Below are positions 55,716 through 64,000 of a DNA stretch of 64,000 bases, piece by piece. Every line of letters begins with the position of its first letter. Position 1 is the first letter of the stretch. Source of the stretch: JAWXBK01 sp034439975 (GTDB lineage Bacteria; Pseudomonadota; Alphaproteobacteria; Dongiales; Dongiaceae); assembly GCA_034439975.1 (NCBI GenBank), contig JAWXBK010000003.1:1-64000 (forward strand), in the 5' to 3' direction. The notes under the pieces are model-generated. The model saw only the letters and a list, made by a program, of their open reading frames with translations. It ran no database searches and was not told the DNA's origin. The translations under genes were made by a program, and so were the position numbers.

Positions 55716-57137
55716 ATGTCGTCAAAAGACCCGCAAAATCTGGCCGAATCGCTGCCCGACAAGGAACGGGTGAAAGAGGCCAAAGCGAAACTCGTCGAGG
55801 CCGGCGTGAAGTATGTTTACTCATGCTGGATCGATCTTCTCGGTATTCCGAAGACCAAGCCGGTGCCGATCGAGGATTTCGAATTGCTGTGCGCCGGCAA
55901 GGGGCCGCAATTCGCCGTCCATTCCGTGTCGTTTGTGCCAGAGCTGGGTGCGTCAGACTCGGATCAGATTCCGGTGCCGGATCTCGATACGCTGGTGATC
56001 TGCCCGTGGGACCGCAAGGCCGCGTGGATGTTCGCGGATCTCTGGTGGGAAGATAAGCCCTACTACAACTGCCCGCGCCAGATCCTGAAGCGCATCGTGC
56101 GCGACGCGGCGAAGGCGGGCTATGCCTGCTATGCCGGGGTCGAGCCCGAGTTCATCGTGATGCGCTGGGAAAACGGCCAGCCGGTCAAGGCATTCGACGA
56201 CGATCCGCGCGAGCCGGGCGCGCTGCGCCCACGCCGCCAGGCCTTCGGTTACGACATCGAATACTCGGTCAACTCGATGGGTTTTCTCGGCGACTGCATC
56301 GACATTCTCCAGCAGCTTGGCTGGGGCATGCATGACGTGGTCTGTGAAGGCGCCTATTCGCAGTTCGAACTCGATTTCCATTACACCCACGTGCTCGAAA
56401 TGGCCGACCGCTTTGCGTTCCTGCGCGTTCTCCTGAAGGAGATCGCGAAGAAGCACGGGCTGTTCATCACCTATATGCCGAAGCCGACCACCGGCGACTG
56501 GCGTTCGGGTGCGCATATGAACACTTCGCTGCAGCCGGCCGACAAGAAGGGCACCAATCTGTTCGGGAGCAGCGAGAAGGGCTGGGCCGACGAGACCTAT
56601 CAGGCAGTCGGCGGATTGCTGAAGCATGGCGGCGCGATTACCGCACTCGCCTGCTCGACGGTGAATTCCTATAACGGGCTCGTGCCCCGCGTCGGCGGCT
56701 TCGAGGGCGGCACCGTCACCTGGGCTCCGACTCAAATGACCTATGGCAATAACAACCGTTCGGCCATGCTCCGTCTGCCGCAGACCCGCTACTGCATCGA
56801 AAACCGCGCTGCGGATATGTGCATGAACCCGTATCTCTCGCTCGGCCTGACGACGGCGGCCATGGTCGACGGCGTCGTGAACAAGATCGATCCGGGCAAG
56901 CCGTTCAATCGCGATCTCTATTCGATGACCGACGAAGAGATCAAGGCGGCGGGCATCAAGCGACTGCCACGCAACCTGCTGGAGGCCTGCGAAATCCTGA
57001 AGCAGAGCGAGTTCGCGCGCAAGACGCTCGGCGACAAGATCATTCACTCGTACTTGCGCTATAAGATGGACGAGTGGGAGCGCTACCATCAGGCCGTGAC
57101 CGACTGGGAGGTGCGCGAGTATCTGCGCCTCTATTAG
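55716..57137 (+). CDS. Glutamine-synthetase-family amide ligase (GlnT/GMAS-like)
   Basis: A 473-aa GS-fold enzyme. Active-site motifs are intact: GVEPEFIVM (metal Glu), EGAYSQFELDF, SGAHMNTS, STVNSYNGLVPRVGGFEGG and YCIENRAADMCMNPYL. It differs from the housekeeping GlnA and resembles the GlnT/gamma-glutamylmethylamide or glutamyl-polyamine synthetase group, which couples glutamate to ammonia or alkylamines with ATP. With amine-catabolic neighbours, capture of methylamine or ammonia released by demethylation is plausible. GGGAGGA precedes ATG 55716. It forms an operon with lrp2 and the following alpha/beta hydrolase. Confidence 0.88.
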   Translation: MSSKDPQNLAESLPDKERVKEAKAKLVEAGVKYVYSCWIDLLGIPKTKPVPIEDFELLCAGKGPQFAVHSVSFVPELGASDSDQIPVPDLDTLVICPWDRKAAWMFADLWWEDKPYYNCPRQILKRIVRDAAKAGYACYAGVEPEFIVMRWENGQPVKAFDDDPREPGALRPRRQAFGYDIEYSVNSMGFLGDCIDILQQLGWGMHDVVCEGAYSQFELDFHYTHVLEMADRFAFLRVLLKEIAKKHGLFITYMPKPTTGDWRSGAHMNTSLQPADKKGTNLFGSSEKGWADETYQAVGGLLKHGGAITALACSTVNSYNGLVPRVGGFEGGTVTWAPTQMTYGNNNRSAMLRLPQTRYCIENRAADMCMNPYLSLGLTTAAMVDGVVNKIDPGKPFNRDLYSMTDEEIKAAGIKRLPRNLLEACEILKQSEFARKTLGDKIIHSYLRYKMDEWERYHQAVTDWEVREYLRLY

Positions 57138-57176
57138 TCCGGGTATTGGTCCGGATCTGGGGCCGAGGAGGGCCGG

Positions 57177-58190
57177 ATGACGGCGGATTACGAGGTCTTT
57201 TCGCTGGGTCGCGTCACGCTGCAGAGCGGCGTGACGCTGCCCGATTTGAGACTCGCTTATAAGACCTATGGCGAGATCAACGCGCGCAAAGACAACGTGG
57301 TCGTGCTGCCGACCTTCTACACCGGCACCCATGTTCGCAATGAAGCCTATTTCGGGCCGGGTCGTGCGATCGATCCGGCCCGCCACTTCATCGTCGCGCC
57401 GAACACGTTCGGCAACGGCCTCTCATCGTCGCCGAGCAACATGCCGGCTCCGTTCGACGGGCCGCGCTTTCCGAACGTCACGCATTTCGACAACGTCGCC
57501 TGCCAGCATCGCCTGCTGACCGAGCGCTTCGGCATCGAGCGGATCGCGCTGGTTGCCGGCTGGTCGATGGGTGGCAGCCAGTCCTATCAATGGGCCGCGC
57601 AATATCCCGACATGGTCGGCGGGATTGTGCCGTTCTGCGCGTCAGCTCGCGTCTCGCCGCATAATTATGTGTTCCTCGCCGGGGTCAAGGCGGCGCTCAC
57701 CGCCGATGGCGACTGGAATGGCGGCAACTATACGAAACCACCGGAGCGCGGTCTGCGCGCCTTTGGCCGCGCCTATTGCGGTTGGGTGTTCTCGCAACAA
57801 TGGTTCCGCGAGCATCGCTATCGCGATCTCGGATTTGAGACTGTCGAGGCGCTGCTCGACGACTGGGAACAGGATCATTTGAACTGGGACGCCAACGATC
57901 TGCTGGCCAAGATCTGGACCTGGCAGCATTGCGACATCAGCGCTAATGCGCGTTACGGCGGCGATTTCGAGCGTGCATTGGGAGCCATCCGCGCCCGTGC
58001 CATCCTCATCCCCTGCACCACCGACGTATATTTCCCGCCCGAAGACAACGAGATCGAACAACGCCACATGCCGAATGCAGAGTTTCGGCCGTTCGCGTCG
58101 ATCTGGGGCCATGTGGTCGCATCGGGCCGGCGTGTGCCGGAGTTCCATCGCTTTCTCGACCAGGCGTTCGCGGATGCGCTCGGCACCTGA
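57177..58190 (+). CDS. Alpha/beta hydrolase of the homoserine O-acetyltransferase (MetX) family
   Basis: A 337-aa MetX-like protein. It has LRLAYKTYGEINARKDNVVVLPTF, the nucleophile elbow VAGWSMGGSQSYQWA, acid region PCTTDVYFPPEDNE and the catalytic-His region SIWGHVVASG. It is shorter than true MetX and lacks obvious homoserine-specific context, so hydrolase or acyl-transfer activity on another substrate is likely. It starts 39 bp after the GS-like gene (GAGGAGG upstream), clearly the same operon, suggesting that it acts on an amide or ester in the same pathway. Confidence 0.85.
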   Translation: MTADYEVFSLGRVTLQSGVTLPDLRLAYKTYGEINARKDNVVVLPTFYTGTHVRNEAYFGPGRAIDPARHFIVAPNTFGNGLSSSPSNMPAPFDGPRFPNVTHFDNVACQHRLLTERFGIERIALVAGWSMGGSQSYQWAAQYPDMVGGIVPFCASARVSPHNYVFLAGVKAALTADGDWNGGNYTKPPERGLRAFGRAYCGWVFSQQWFREHRYRDLGFETVEALLDDWEQDHLNWDANDLLAKIWTWQHCDISANARYGGDFERALGAIRARAILIPCTTDVYFPPEDNEIEQRHMPNAEFRPFASIWGHVVASGRRVPEFHRFLDQAFADALGT

Positions 58191-58236
58191 CCCTTTGCCC
58201 GGGCTATGGGGACCACGCCGTCGTCGGCGATAGTAA

Positions 58237-58318
58237 CGAAATTCGTAGCAATCTTCGATCCAGTGAAGAATCCGGCAGCAGGCGGTTGACATGTCTGCGA
58301 ATTCCGTAGAAACCTTCG
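58237..58318. promoter_or_regulatory. Two 21-bp direct repeats upstream of Lrp 3
   Basis: 58237-58257 and 58298-58318 agree in 17 of 21 positions, each beginning CGAA and ending TTCG, 61 bp apart. They probably bind the Lrp-type protein encoded next, as autoregulatory sites. Confidence 0.45.
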
Positions 58319-58362
58319 TGAAAATCGCCGGCAGAAATGAAGCCGGACCGGGAGGCGAGAGT

Positions 58363-58893
58363 TTGAGAGACGTCTACGCTTTGGTGCCTCCCCACGAGGA
58401 GGAAGAAGTCGCCATGGCCTCGCCCGAAGACCGGCGGGCGCTCGGCGCGGACGAACTCAATCGCAAGATCATCGCCAAGCTGCAAGAGGACGGCCGCATG
58501 CCGTTTTCCAACATTGCGAAGGATCTCGGCACCTCCGAGGGTACCGTGCGCAACCGCGTGCACCAGATGATCGAGGCGCGCGTGCTCAAGATCATCGGCG
58601 TGGCCGACCCGCTCGCGCTCGGCCATGAAGGCTATGCCATGGTCGCGCTGACCGTTGCAGCCGGTGCCGATCCGCGCGAGGTCTCGAAACGCTTCATCGA
58701 TTGCGAGAACGTCACTTATGTTCTCTTCGCCGCCGGCCGCTACGATCTGCTGGTCGAGGTGATCGGCAAGGATCATGTCGATCTGCGCCGGTTCCTGCTC
58801 GAACACTGTTACGGCCAGGCCGATATCGCCTCGGTCGAGCCGATCATGGCGCTCGCCTTGTACAAGAGCCTTCCGAAATGGGGCCGCCCGTGA
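58363..58893 (+). CDS. Lrp/AsnC-family regulator 3
   Basis: A 176-aa regulator from TTG 58363, which has GGGAGG 7 nt upstream. ATG 58291 (200 aa) and ATG 58414 (159 aa) are alternatives; the first would place an operator-like repeat inside the coding region. The helix-turn-helix is ELNRKIIAKLQEDGRMPFSN / GTSEGTVRNRV, and the ligand domain has AGRYDLLVEVIGKDHVDLRRF. It overlaps the permease start (GTGA), so regulator and transporter are translationally coupled, implying direct control of the ABC genes by substrate sensing. Confidence 0.85.
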   Translation: MRDVYALVPPHEEEEVAMASPEDRRALGADELNRKIIAKLQEDGRMPFSNIAKDLGTSEGTVRNRVHQMIEARVLKIIGVADPLALGHEGYAMVALTVAAGADPREVSKRFIDCENVTYVLFAAGRYDLLVEVIGKDHVDLRRFLLEHCYGQADIASVEPIMALALYKSLPKWGRP

Positions 58894-59741
58894 CCGCCGT
58901 AACGCCCGCCGCCCTGCCCGCCACCGCAAACCCGGCGCGCGTCCGCAAGCAGCGCTGGTTCGAGTTCAAGAGATCGATCCCGCGGCGCTCGGTCATCCTG
59001 CTTGGTGTCGCGATCTGGGTGATCTTCTTCGGGCTGTGGGAGCTCGCGGTCGCGCTCGGCTGGGTCAATGCGACCTTCATGCCGCCGCCGCAGAAGGTGC
59101 TGCTCGGTCTCTACGAACTGCTGGTCGAAGATGCGTTCATTGTCGATATCGGCATCAGCATCTACCGCATCGTCTCCAGTTTCGCGCTTGCCTGCGCGGT
59201 CGCAGTGCCGCTCGGCATCCTCATGGGCTCGTTCAAACGCATCGAGGCGTTCGTCGATCCGCTGGTCTCGGCCTGGCGCTATCTGCCGGCACCGTCCTTC
59301 ATTCCGCTTCTGCTGATGTGGTTCGGCACCGGGGACGGTCAGAAACTCGCGCTGCTCTTCATCGGCGTACTGTGGTTCCTGATCACGCTGATCATGGACC
59401 ACGTAAAATCAGTGCGCACGGAGCTGATAGAGACGTCGGTCACGCTTGGCGGCAATCGCTGGCAGGTTTTGTGGACGGTGGTGATCCCCGCCTCGATGCC
59501 GAACATCGTCGTCGCCATGCGCCAAATGATGGCGGTGAGCTGGACCTACCTGGTCATCGCCGAGATCGTCGCCGCGACCGATGGTATCGGAGCGGTCATG
59601 ATGCGCGCAAAGCGGTTTCTGCATGTCGACAAGATCATGGCGGGTATCCTCGTCATCGGTATTCTGGGCCTGCTATTCGATTTCCTGTTTCGTGTCGCGC
59701 ACCGGCTGCTCTTTCCCTATATCCACGAAAGAAACCAGTAG
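58890..59741 (+). CDS. NitT/TauT-type ABC transporter permease
   Basis: A 283-aa inner-membrane protein of the SsuC/TauC group, with about six hydrophobic helices starting SVILLGVAIWVIFFGLWELA. The EAA-like loop contacting the ATPase is ETSVTLGGNRWQVLWTVVIPASMP. The start is the GTG at 58890 in the GTGA overlap with lrp3; ATG 58878 is possible. It is followed by two binding-protein genes and then an ATPase, so all parts of one importer are present. Confidence 0.9.
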   Translation: MTAVTPAALPATANPARVRKQRWFEFKRSIPRRSVILLGVAIWVIFFGLWELAVALGWVNATFMPPPQKVLLGLYELLVEDAFIVDIGISIYRIVSSFALACAVAVPLGILMGSFKRIEAFVDPLVSAWRYLPAPSFIPLLLMWFGTGDGQKLALLFIGVLWFLITLIMDHVKSVRTELIETSVTLGGNRWQVLWTVVIPASMPNIVVAMRQMMAVSWTYLVIAEIVAATDGIGAVMMRAKRFLHVDKIMAGILVIGILGLLFDFLFRVAHRLLFPYIHERNQ

Positions 59742-59830
59742 CGCGACGGAACGAGGCAACTGTCCGCCTGCCCGCGGCATCGGGCGACGGAGTAGATTGA
59801 AAATAAAAGACATCGAAAGGGGAGGACGAT

Positions 59831-60919
59831 ATGAAATTCAGTAGAGTAGCGATGGGGATCGTGAAAACCGGGATCGTGCGGACGATTTCGGCCCTTGCGG
59901 TGGCCGCATTCGTTACCGTGGCTGGCGGAAGCGGGGCGTCGGCGGCCGAGCAGGTGCGCGTTGCCGGCGTGACCTGGCCCGGCTTCGGGTTCTGGTTCAT
60001 CGCTCAGGAGAAGGGTTTTGCACCCGATCTGGAGATTTCGTTCCAGGCGATCGAGGATCCGTACGAATCCTTCGCGCTCGCTGCATCGGGTCAGCTCGAT
60101 ATCGTCGTCAGCACGATCGAGTTCGCGCCGATCGCCGCCGCTCAGGGGATTCCGATCAAACTGGTCGCCTACGAAAATCTTTCGTACGGGACGGACAAGA
60201 TCATCGTCGCACCGGGTATCGAAAGCGCCGAGGATCTGCGCGGCAAGAAGGTCGCCGTGCTCGAAGGCGGCCTCAGCCAGCTCTATATGGCGATGTGGCT
60301 CGAGGAAAACGGCGTTCCCTATGACGAGGTCGAGTACGTCAACCTGATCATGGACGACGCGGCATCGGCGATGATCGGTGGCGATGTCGCGGCAGCGCAG
60401 TTCTGGGAACCGTTCGGCAGCAACGCGCTTGCGGCGTTGCCCGGTTCGAGAGTGGTGGCGAGCACGACAGAGGATCGCTGGCACAAGAATGCCCTGATCG
60501 CCGATGCCGTGTTCATGAGCGACGCGTTCATCAATGAGCGGCGCGATGTGGCTGTAAAGGCGCTTCAGGCCTATTACGACGCCATCGAGTGGTGGATGGC
60601 GAACCCCGCCGAGGGCAATGAAATCACGGCCCGGGGCATGCAGATGGCGCTAGCGGATGTCGAACTGGTGATCGGGGCCGACGGAAGTCGCCTGGATGGC
60701 GGGATCTATCCCTACACGTTCATCGAGGCCGCCCGTTTCTGCGGTTCGGCACCGGGTGAGCCTCCGTTCGGCCAGACCAACGGCCAGATCGCCGATCACT
60801 GGCGCATGACCAACGAGTGGTGGATCAAGTTCGGCCTGATGACCGAGACGCTAGAGCCGGAAACTGGCACCGACTGCTCGCTGCTGGCCGATCTCTACGA
60901 CTCTGGGTACGGACAGTAG
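59831..60919 (+). CDS. NitT/TauT-type ABC binding protein, tandem copy 1
   Basis: A 362-aa periplasmic protein with a signal peptide (ISALAVAAFVTVAGGSGASA, then AEQVRV). The mature fold contains AGVTWPGFGFWFIAQEKGFAP, AASGQLDIVVSTIEFAPIAA, DLRGKKVAVLEGGLSQLYMA and a C-terminal DCSLLADLYDSGYGQ. It is very similar to the next gene and related to the protein at 48.3 kb. A GGGGAGGA ribosome site precedes the ATG. A GC-rich hairpin (60936-60943 with 60956-60963) follows it, possibly setting the mRNA ratio of binding protein to permease. Confidence 0.92.
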   Translation: MKFSRVAMGIVKTGIVRTISALAVAAFVTVAGGSGASAAEQVRVAGVTWPGFGFWFIAQEKGFAPDLEISFQAIEDPYESFALAASGQLDIVVSTIEFAPIAAAQGIPIKLVAYENLSYGTDKIIVAPGIESAEDLRGKKVAVLEGGLSQLYMAMWLEENGVPYDEVEYVNLIMDDAASAMIGGDVAAAQFWEPFGSNALAALPGSRVVASTTEDRWHKNALIADAVFMSDAFINERRDVAVKALQAYYDAIEWWMANPAEGNEITARGMQMALADVELVIGADGSRLDGGIYPYTFIEAARFCGSAPGEPPFGQTNGQIADHWRMTNEWWIKFGLMTETLEPETGTDCSLLADLYDSGYGQ

Positions 60920-61018
60920 CATTTGTTAACCGGTAGCCGGCGGTTCGATCCGCGGCCGCCGGCGATTCGTCGAGGCGGACCATTTTGATCAACAAAGATC
61001 GAGAAACGGGAGGATGAT

Positions 61019-62092
61019 ATGGAAAGCAACAGCATCAAGACCCGCATCGCGCGGATAATTTCTGCACTGACGGTCGCCGCGTTTGTTGCCGTTGTCGGCG
61101 GTCATGCGGCATCGGCGGCCGAGCAGGTGCGCGTTGCCGGCCTGACCTGGCCGGGTTACGGGTTCTGGTTCATCGTTCAGGAGAAGAATCTCGCGCCGGA
61201 TCTCGAGATCGTTTACCAGACGATCGAGGATCCTTTCGAATCTTTCGCGCTCGCCTCGTCGGGCCAACTCGACATCGTCTACAGCACGATCGAGTTTGCA
61301 CCGATTGCGGCCTCCGAAGAGTTTCCGATCAAGCTCGTCGCTTACGGCAATCTCTCGCATGGCACCGACAAGATCATCGTTGGACCGGGCATCGAGAGCG
61401 CCGAAGACCTGCGCGGCCAGAAGGTTGCCGTGCTCGAGGGTGGGCTCGCCCAGCTCTATATGGCGATCTGGCTCGAAGCCAATGGTGTCGCCTATGACGA
61501 GGTCGAATACGTCAACCTGATCATGGACGACGCTGCATCCGCGATGATCGGCGGCGACGTGAAGGCGGCCGAATTCTGGGAACCGTTCGGAGCCAACACG
61601 CTGGCAGCCGTCGAGGGTTCCAGGATCGTCGCAACCTCGGCCGACGAGCAGTGGGAGAAGAATGCACTGATCGCCGACGCATTGTTTATGAGCGATGCCT
61701 TCATCAACGAACGGCGCGACGTGGCGCTGAAAGCGATGCAGGCGCTCTACGATGCAATCCAGTGGTGGAAAGAGAACCCGACGGAAGGCAATGAGATCAT
61801 CGCCCGCGGCATGCAGATGACGGTCGAGGACGTCGAGCTCGTCATCGGTGCGGATGGTACATGCCTCGATGGCGGACTTTGCCCCTATACCTTCATCGAG
61901 ACAGCACGGTTCTGCGGCGCGGCGCCGGGCGATCCGCCGTTCGGCCAGACCAACGGTCAGATGGCGGACCATTTCCGCATGACCAACGAGTGGTGGATCA
62001 AGTTCGGCGTGATGACGGAGACGTTCGAACCGGAAGCGGGCGTCGATTGCTCGTTGCTGGCAGATCTCTACGAATCCGGTTACGGGCAGTAA
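61019..62092 (+). CDS. NitT/TauT-type ABC binding protein, tandem copy 2
   Basis: A 357-aa periplasmic protein with a signal peptide (ISALTVAAFVAVVGGHAASA, then AEQVRV). It looks about three-quarters identical to copy 1 throughout. Differences include the loop around residue 95 (IAASEEFPIKLVAYGNLSHG against IAAAQGIPIKLVAYENLSYG) and two added Cys near GADGTCLDGGLCPYTFIE. Tandem binding proteins usually broaden ligand range for a shared permease. GGGAGGA precedes the ATG. The ATPase gene starts 89 bp later. Confidence 0.92.
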   Translation: MESNSIKTRIARIISALTVAAFVAVVGGHAASAAEQVRVAGLTWPGYGFWFIVQEKNLAPDLEIVYQTIEDPFESFALASSGQLDIVYSTIEFAPIAASEEFPIKLVAYGNLSHGTDKIIVGPGIESAEDLRGQKVAVLEGGLAQLYMAIWLEANGVAYDEVEYVNLIMDDAASAMIGGDVKAAEFWEPFGANTLAAVEGSRIVATSADEQWEKNALIADALFMSDAFINERRDVALKAMQALYDAIQWWKENPTEGNEIIARGMQMTVEDVELVIGADGTCLDGGLCPYTFIETARFCGAAPGDPPFGQTNGQMADHFRMTNEWWIKFGVMTETFEPEAGVDCSLLADLYESGYGQ

Positions 62093-62181
62093 GCACGATC
62101 GACGCAATCGCGGGCGGCGGCGCATGTGTGCGCTCGCTGCCCGCCTTTGCCCGATTGCTGTGGACCCGACATGAGGCACGC

Positions 62182-63021
62182 ATGATGACGGTCGAGACGG
62201 CAAAGAAAGTCGGCACGGGGCAGCGTCCAGCGCGTGGCGCGAAGCTGGTCGTGTCGCATGTCTCAAAATATTTTCATTTGCAGAACGGGCTGAAGATCGA
62301 GGCAGTCGCCGATGTGTCGTTCGACGTGCTGGATAACGAGCTCTGCGTGCTGCTCGGGCCGTCCGGCTGCGGCAAGTCGACCGTGCTGCGGATGGTGGCG
62401 GGTCTCGAGGAACCGTCGGTCGGCGAGCTGAGCCTAGACGGCCGCGAGATTCTGGGCCCCGGCCGAGATCGTGGCATGGTATTCCAGACCTATACGTCGT
62501 TCGACTGGCAGACGGTCCAGCAGAATGTCGAATACGGGCTGCGCCTCAACGGCGCGTCCAAGTCCGAGCGCCGCGAGCGTGCCGCTCATTTCATCGACAT
62601 CGTGCAACTCACCAAGTTTCGGGATGCCTATCCAAGCCAACTGTCGGGCGGCATGAAGCAGCGTGTCGCGATTGCGCGGACGCTGGCCAACGATCCGGCA
62701 ATCCTGCTGATGGATGAACCGTTCGGGGCGCTCGATGCCGAGACGCGCTGGAATATGCAGGAACTGCTGATCCGCATCGTCGAATCCTCGAAAACCACCG
62801 TGCTGATGGTGACCCACGACATCGAGGAGGCCATTTTCCTGGCCGACCGGATCATCTTCATGAGCCGGCATCCGGGCCGGATCAGGGAGAACATCATGAC
62901 CGATTTCAAGGGCGGGCAGCGGTTCGACAACAAGGAAGCGGTGATCAATGCACCGGGCTACGCGACGCTCGAGCACAAGATCATGCAGATGATGCGCGAG
63001 GAGGGGCACAGCAAGGACTGA
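62182..63021 (+). CDS. NitT/TauT-type ABC transporter ATP-binding protein
   Basis: A 279-aa ATPase energising the adjacent permease. Walker A is GPSGCGKST, the Q-loop is GMVFQTYTSFDWQTVQ, the signature is LSGGMKQRVAIARTL, Walker B is ILLMDEPFGALD and the H-loop is VTHDIEEAIFLADR. Start ATG 62182 (a second ATG follows directly). The Trp in the Q-loop region is typical of the SsuB/TauB group. It is the last gene of the importer operon; hypB begins 39 bp later. Confidence 0.93.
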   Translation: MMTVETAKKVGTGQRPARGAKLVVSHVSKYFHLQNGLKIEAVADVSFDVLDNELCVLLGPSGCGKSTVLRMVAGLEEPSVGELSLDGREILGPGRDRGMVFQTYTSFDWQTVQQNVEYGLRLNGASKSERRERAAHFIDIVQLTKFRDAYPSQLSGGMKQRVAIARTLANDPAILLMDEPFGALDAETRWNMQELLIRIVESSKTTVLMVTHDIEEAIFLADRIIFMSRHPGRIRENIMTDFKGGQRFDNKEAVINAPGYATLEHKIMQMMREEGHSKD

Positions 63022-63060
63022 CGGTCCCTTGCTCGGCCTCTAAACCAGGGAGCCAAACCC

Positions 63061-64000
63061 ATTTGCGGCGTTTGCGGTTGCGGCGATAGCGAGAAACGGA
63101 TCGACGGCATGCCGGTTGTGCAAATGCACGATCTTGCGCACGGGCAAGCCCATCCGCATGACCATGGGCACGATCATGGCGGCGATCATGCGCACGACCG
63201 TGTGCACGATCACGCCCATGACGGCGCGCATTCCCATTCTCATGCCGCGCATGACCATGGGCACGATCACGGCCATCGCCACGCAGTAGCGCCCGGCAGC
63301 GAGTTCCTGCGCATCGAACAGGAAATCCTCTCGGAGAACGACCGGTTCGCCGGCGTCAATCGCGCCTGGTTCGCCGAGCGCGCGATCCTCGCGCTCAACA
63401 TCGTCTCGAGTCCTGGCGCCGGGAAGACAAGCCTGCTCACTGAAACGATCCGCCGCCTTGCCGGCCGCCTGCCGGTCGCGGTGATCGAGGGCGATCAGGA
63501 AACCGACAACGACGCCCGGCGGATTCGCGAGGCGGGTGCCGCCGCGATCCAGATCAATACGGGACGCGGCTGCCATCTCGATGCGCATTCGGTCGGCCAT
63601 GCGGCCGAGCAGCTCGATCCGGCGCCTGGCTCGGTCCTGTTCATCGAGAATGTCGGCAACCTCGTCTGCCCGGCCGCGTTCGATCTCGGCGAGGCCTGCA
63701 AGGTTGCGATCCTCTCGACCACCGAAGGCGTCGACAAGCCGATCAAGTATCCCGACATGTTCGCGGCCTCCGAGCTCTTGTTACTGAACAAGGTCGACCT
63801 GTTGCCGCATCTCGATTTCGATGTCGCCGAGGCGCTGGACTATGCGCGGCGCGTCAATCCGGCGATCGAGGCGATCCAGGTTTCGGCGCGGAGCGGCGAG
63901 GGAATCGCTCTCTGGATCGACTGGCTCGAGCGCCGGCACCGCGCGATCGTCCAGGTGCGCGTCGATGCGCTCGATGCCGAAGCAGCGGCATTGCGCAGCT
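63061..64000 (+). CDS. hypB: Hydrogenase/urease nickel incorporation GTPase HypB, apparent AUU start, 3' cut by window
   Basis: HypB stores nickel and drives its GTP-dependent insertion into [NiFe] hydrogenase. The N-terminal nickel site CGVCGCG is read from codon 2, then a long His/Asp-rich stretch (about residues 24-77, with over 20 His). The GTPase domain has P-loop SSPGAGKTSLL, EGDQETDNDARRI, the metal-site region GRGCHLDAHS, ENVGNLVCPAAFDLGE and LNKVDLL. No ATG, GTG or TTG lies between the upstream in-frame stop (63019) and the Cys motif; ATT 63061 follows AGGGAG by 8 nt. ATG 63112 would lose the motif. The frame is open at the window end. Confidence 0.9.
   Translation, partial: MCGVCGCGDSEKRIDGMPVVQMHDLAHGQAHPHDHGHDHGGDHAHDRVHDHAHDGAHSHSHAAHDHGHDHGHRHAVAPGSEFLRIEQEILSENDRFAGVNRAWFAERAILALNIVSSPGAGKTSLLTETIRRLAGRLPVAVIEGDQETDNDARRIREAGAAAIQINTGRGCHLDAHSVGHAAEQLDPAPGSVLFIENVGNLVCPAAFDLGEACKVAILSTTEGVDKPIKYPDMFAASELLLLNKVDLLPHLDFDVAEALDYARRVNPAIEAIQVSARSGEGIALWIDWLERRHRAIVQVRVDALDAEAAALRS

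Noticed and set aside
63156..63290. Repeats of CATGACCATGGGCACGATCA
   Set aside because: They encode the His/Asp-rich nickel-binding segment of HypB and are explained by coding constraint, not by a mobile or CRISPR repeat.

Overview
The window is 64 kb of high-GC DNA from an alphaproteobacterium. The gene order infC / rpmI / rplT / lipoprotein / pheS / pheT, the house style of the proteins, and the palindromic repeat whose translation reads 'VIAGLDPAIH' (typical of alphaproteobacterial genomes) support this. I cannot name the genus; a Rhodospirillales-like organism is a guess.

Layout. 1-13 kb holds core and general genes: gltB (cut by the left edge), an adenylate-cyclase/TPR regulator, a GST, a secreted TPR protein, an SDR epimerase, an alpha/beta hydrolase, a glycosyltransferase and thrS. 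13.3-19.5 kb is the translation cluster: infC with an apparent AUA start, a small membrane protein, rpmI, rplT, a small lipoprotein, and pheST behind a likely attenuator. pheS carries an in-frame, palindrome-bearing insertion. 19.5-22 kb is repeat-rich, with an orphan 352-aa gene between two near-identical promoter-like repeats, followed by a TetR regulator with a perfect palindromic operator. 22-28 kb has lepA, a GST divergent from an HxlR regulator, an amidase, aqpZ and tRNA-Ser(GGA). Just after the tRNA lies one anomalous gene (28.5-30.7 kb): a DUF262/HNH (GmrSD-like) protein fused to an AlbA_2/Schlafen domain, a good anti-phage defence candidate.

31-64 kb is a long accessory region for uptake and breakdown of nitrogenous, probably quaternary-amine compounds. 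34.5-42 kb encodes what looks like a complete CoA-dependent route from gamma-butyrobetaine through carnitine towards glycine betaine: NDP-forming acyl-CoA ligase, acyl-CoA dehydrogenase, CaiD, carnitine dehydrogenase, CdhR, and a BKACE-type dehydrocarnitine cleavage enzyme. 42-48 kb is a compositionally different operon (Rieske oxygenase, ProW, ProX, ProV, LacI regulator) bounded by 32-bp direct repeats and by a fragment of a binding-protein gene. 48-63 kb contains a second Rieske oxygenase, three NitT/TauT-like binding proteins, one permease and one ATPase, an HpaB-like flavin monooxygenase with a LysR regulator, a glutamine-synthetase-like ligase, a MetX-like hydrolase, and three related Lrp/AsnC regulators. 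The Lrp genes divide this part into small regulator-plus-enzyme modules. The substrate is not recognisable from sequence and the system may be uncharacterised. The window ends inside hypB, whose conserved CxxCGC N-terminus is only preserved if translation begins at an AUU codon.
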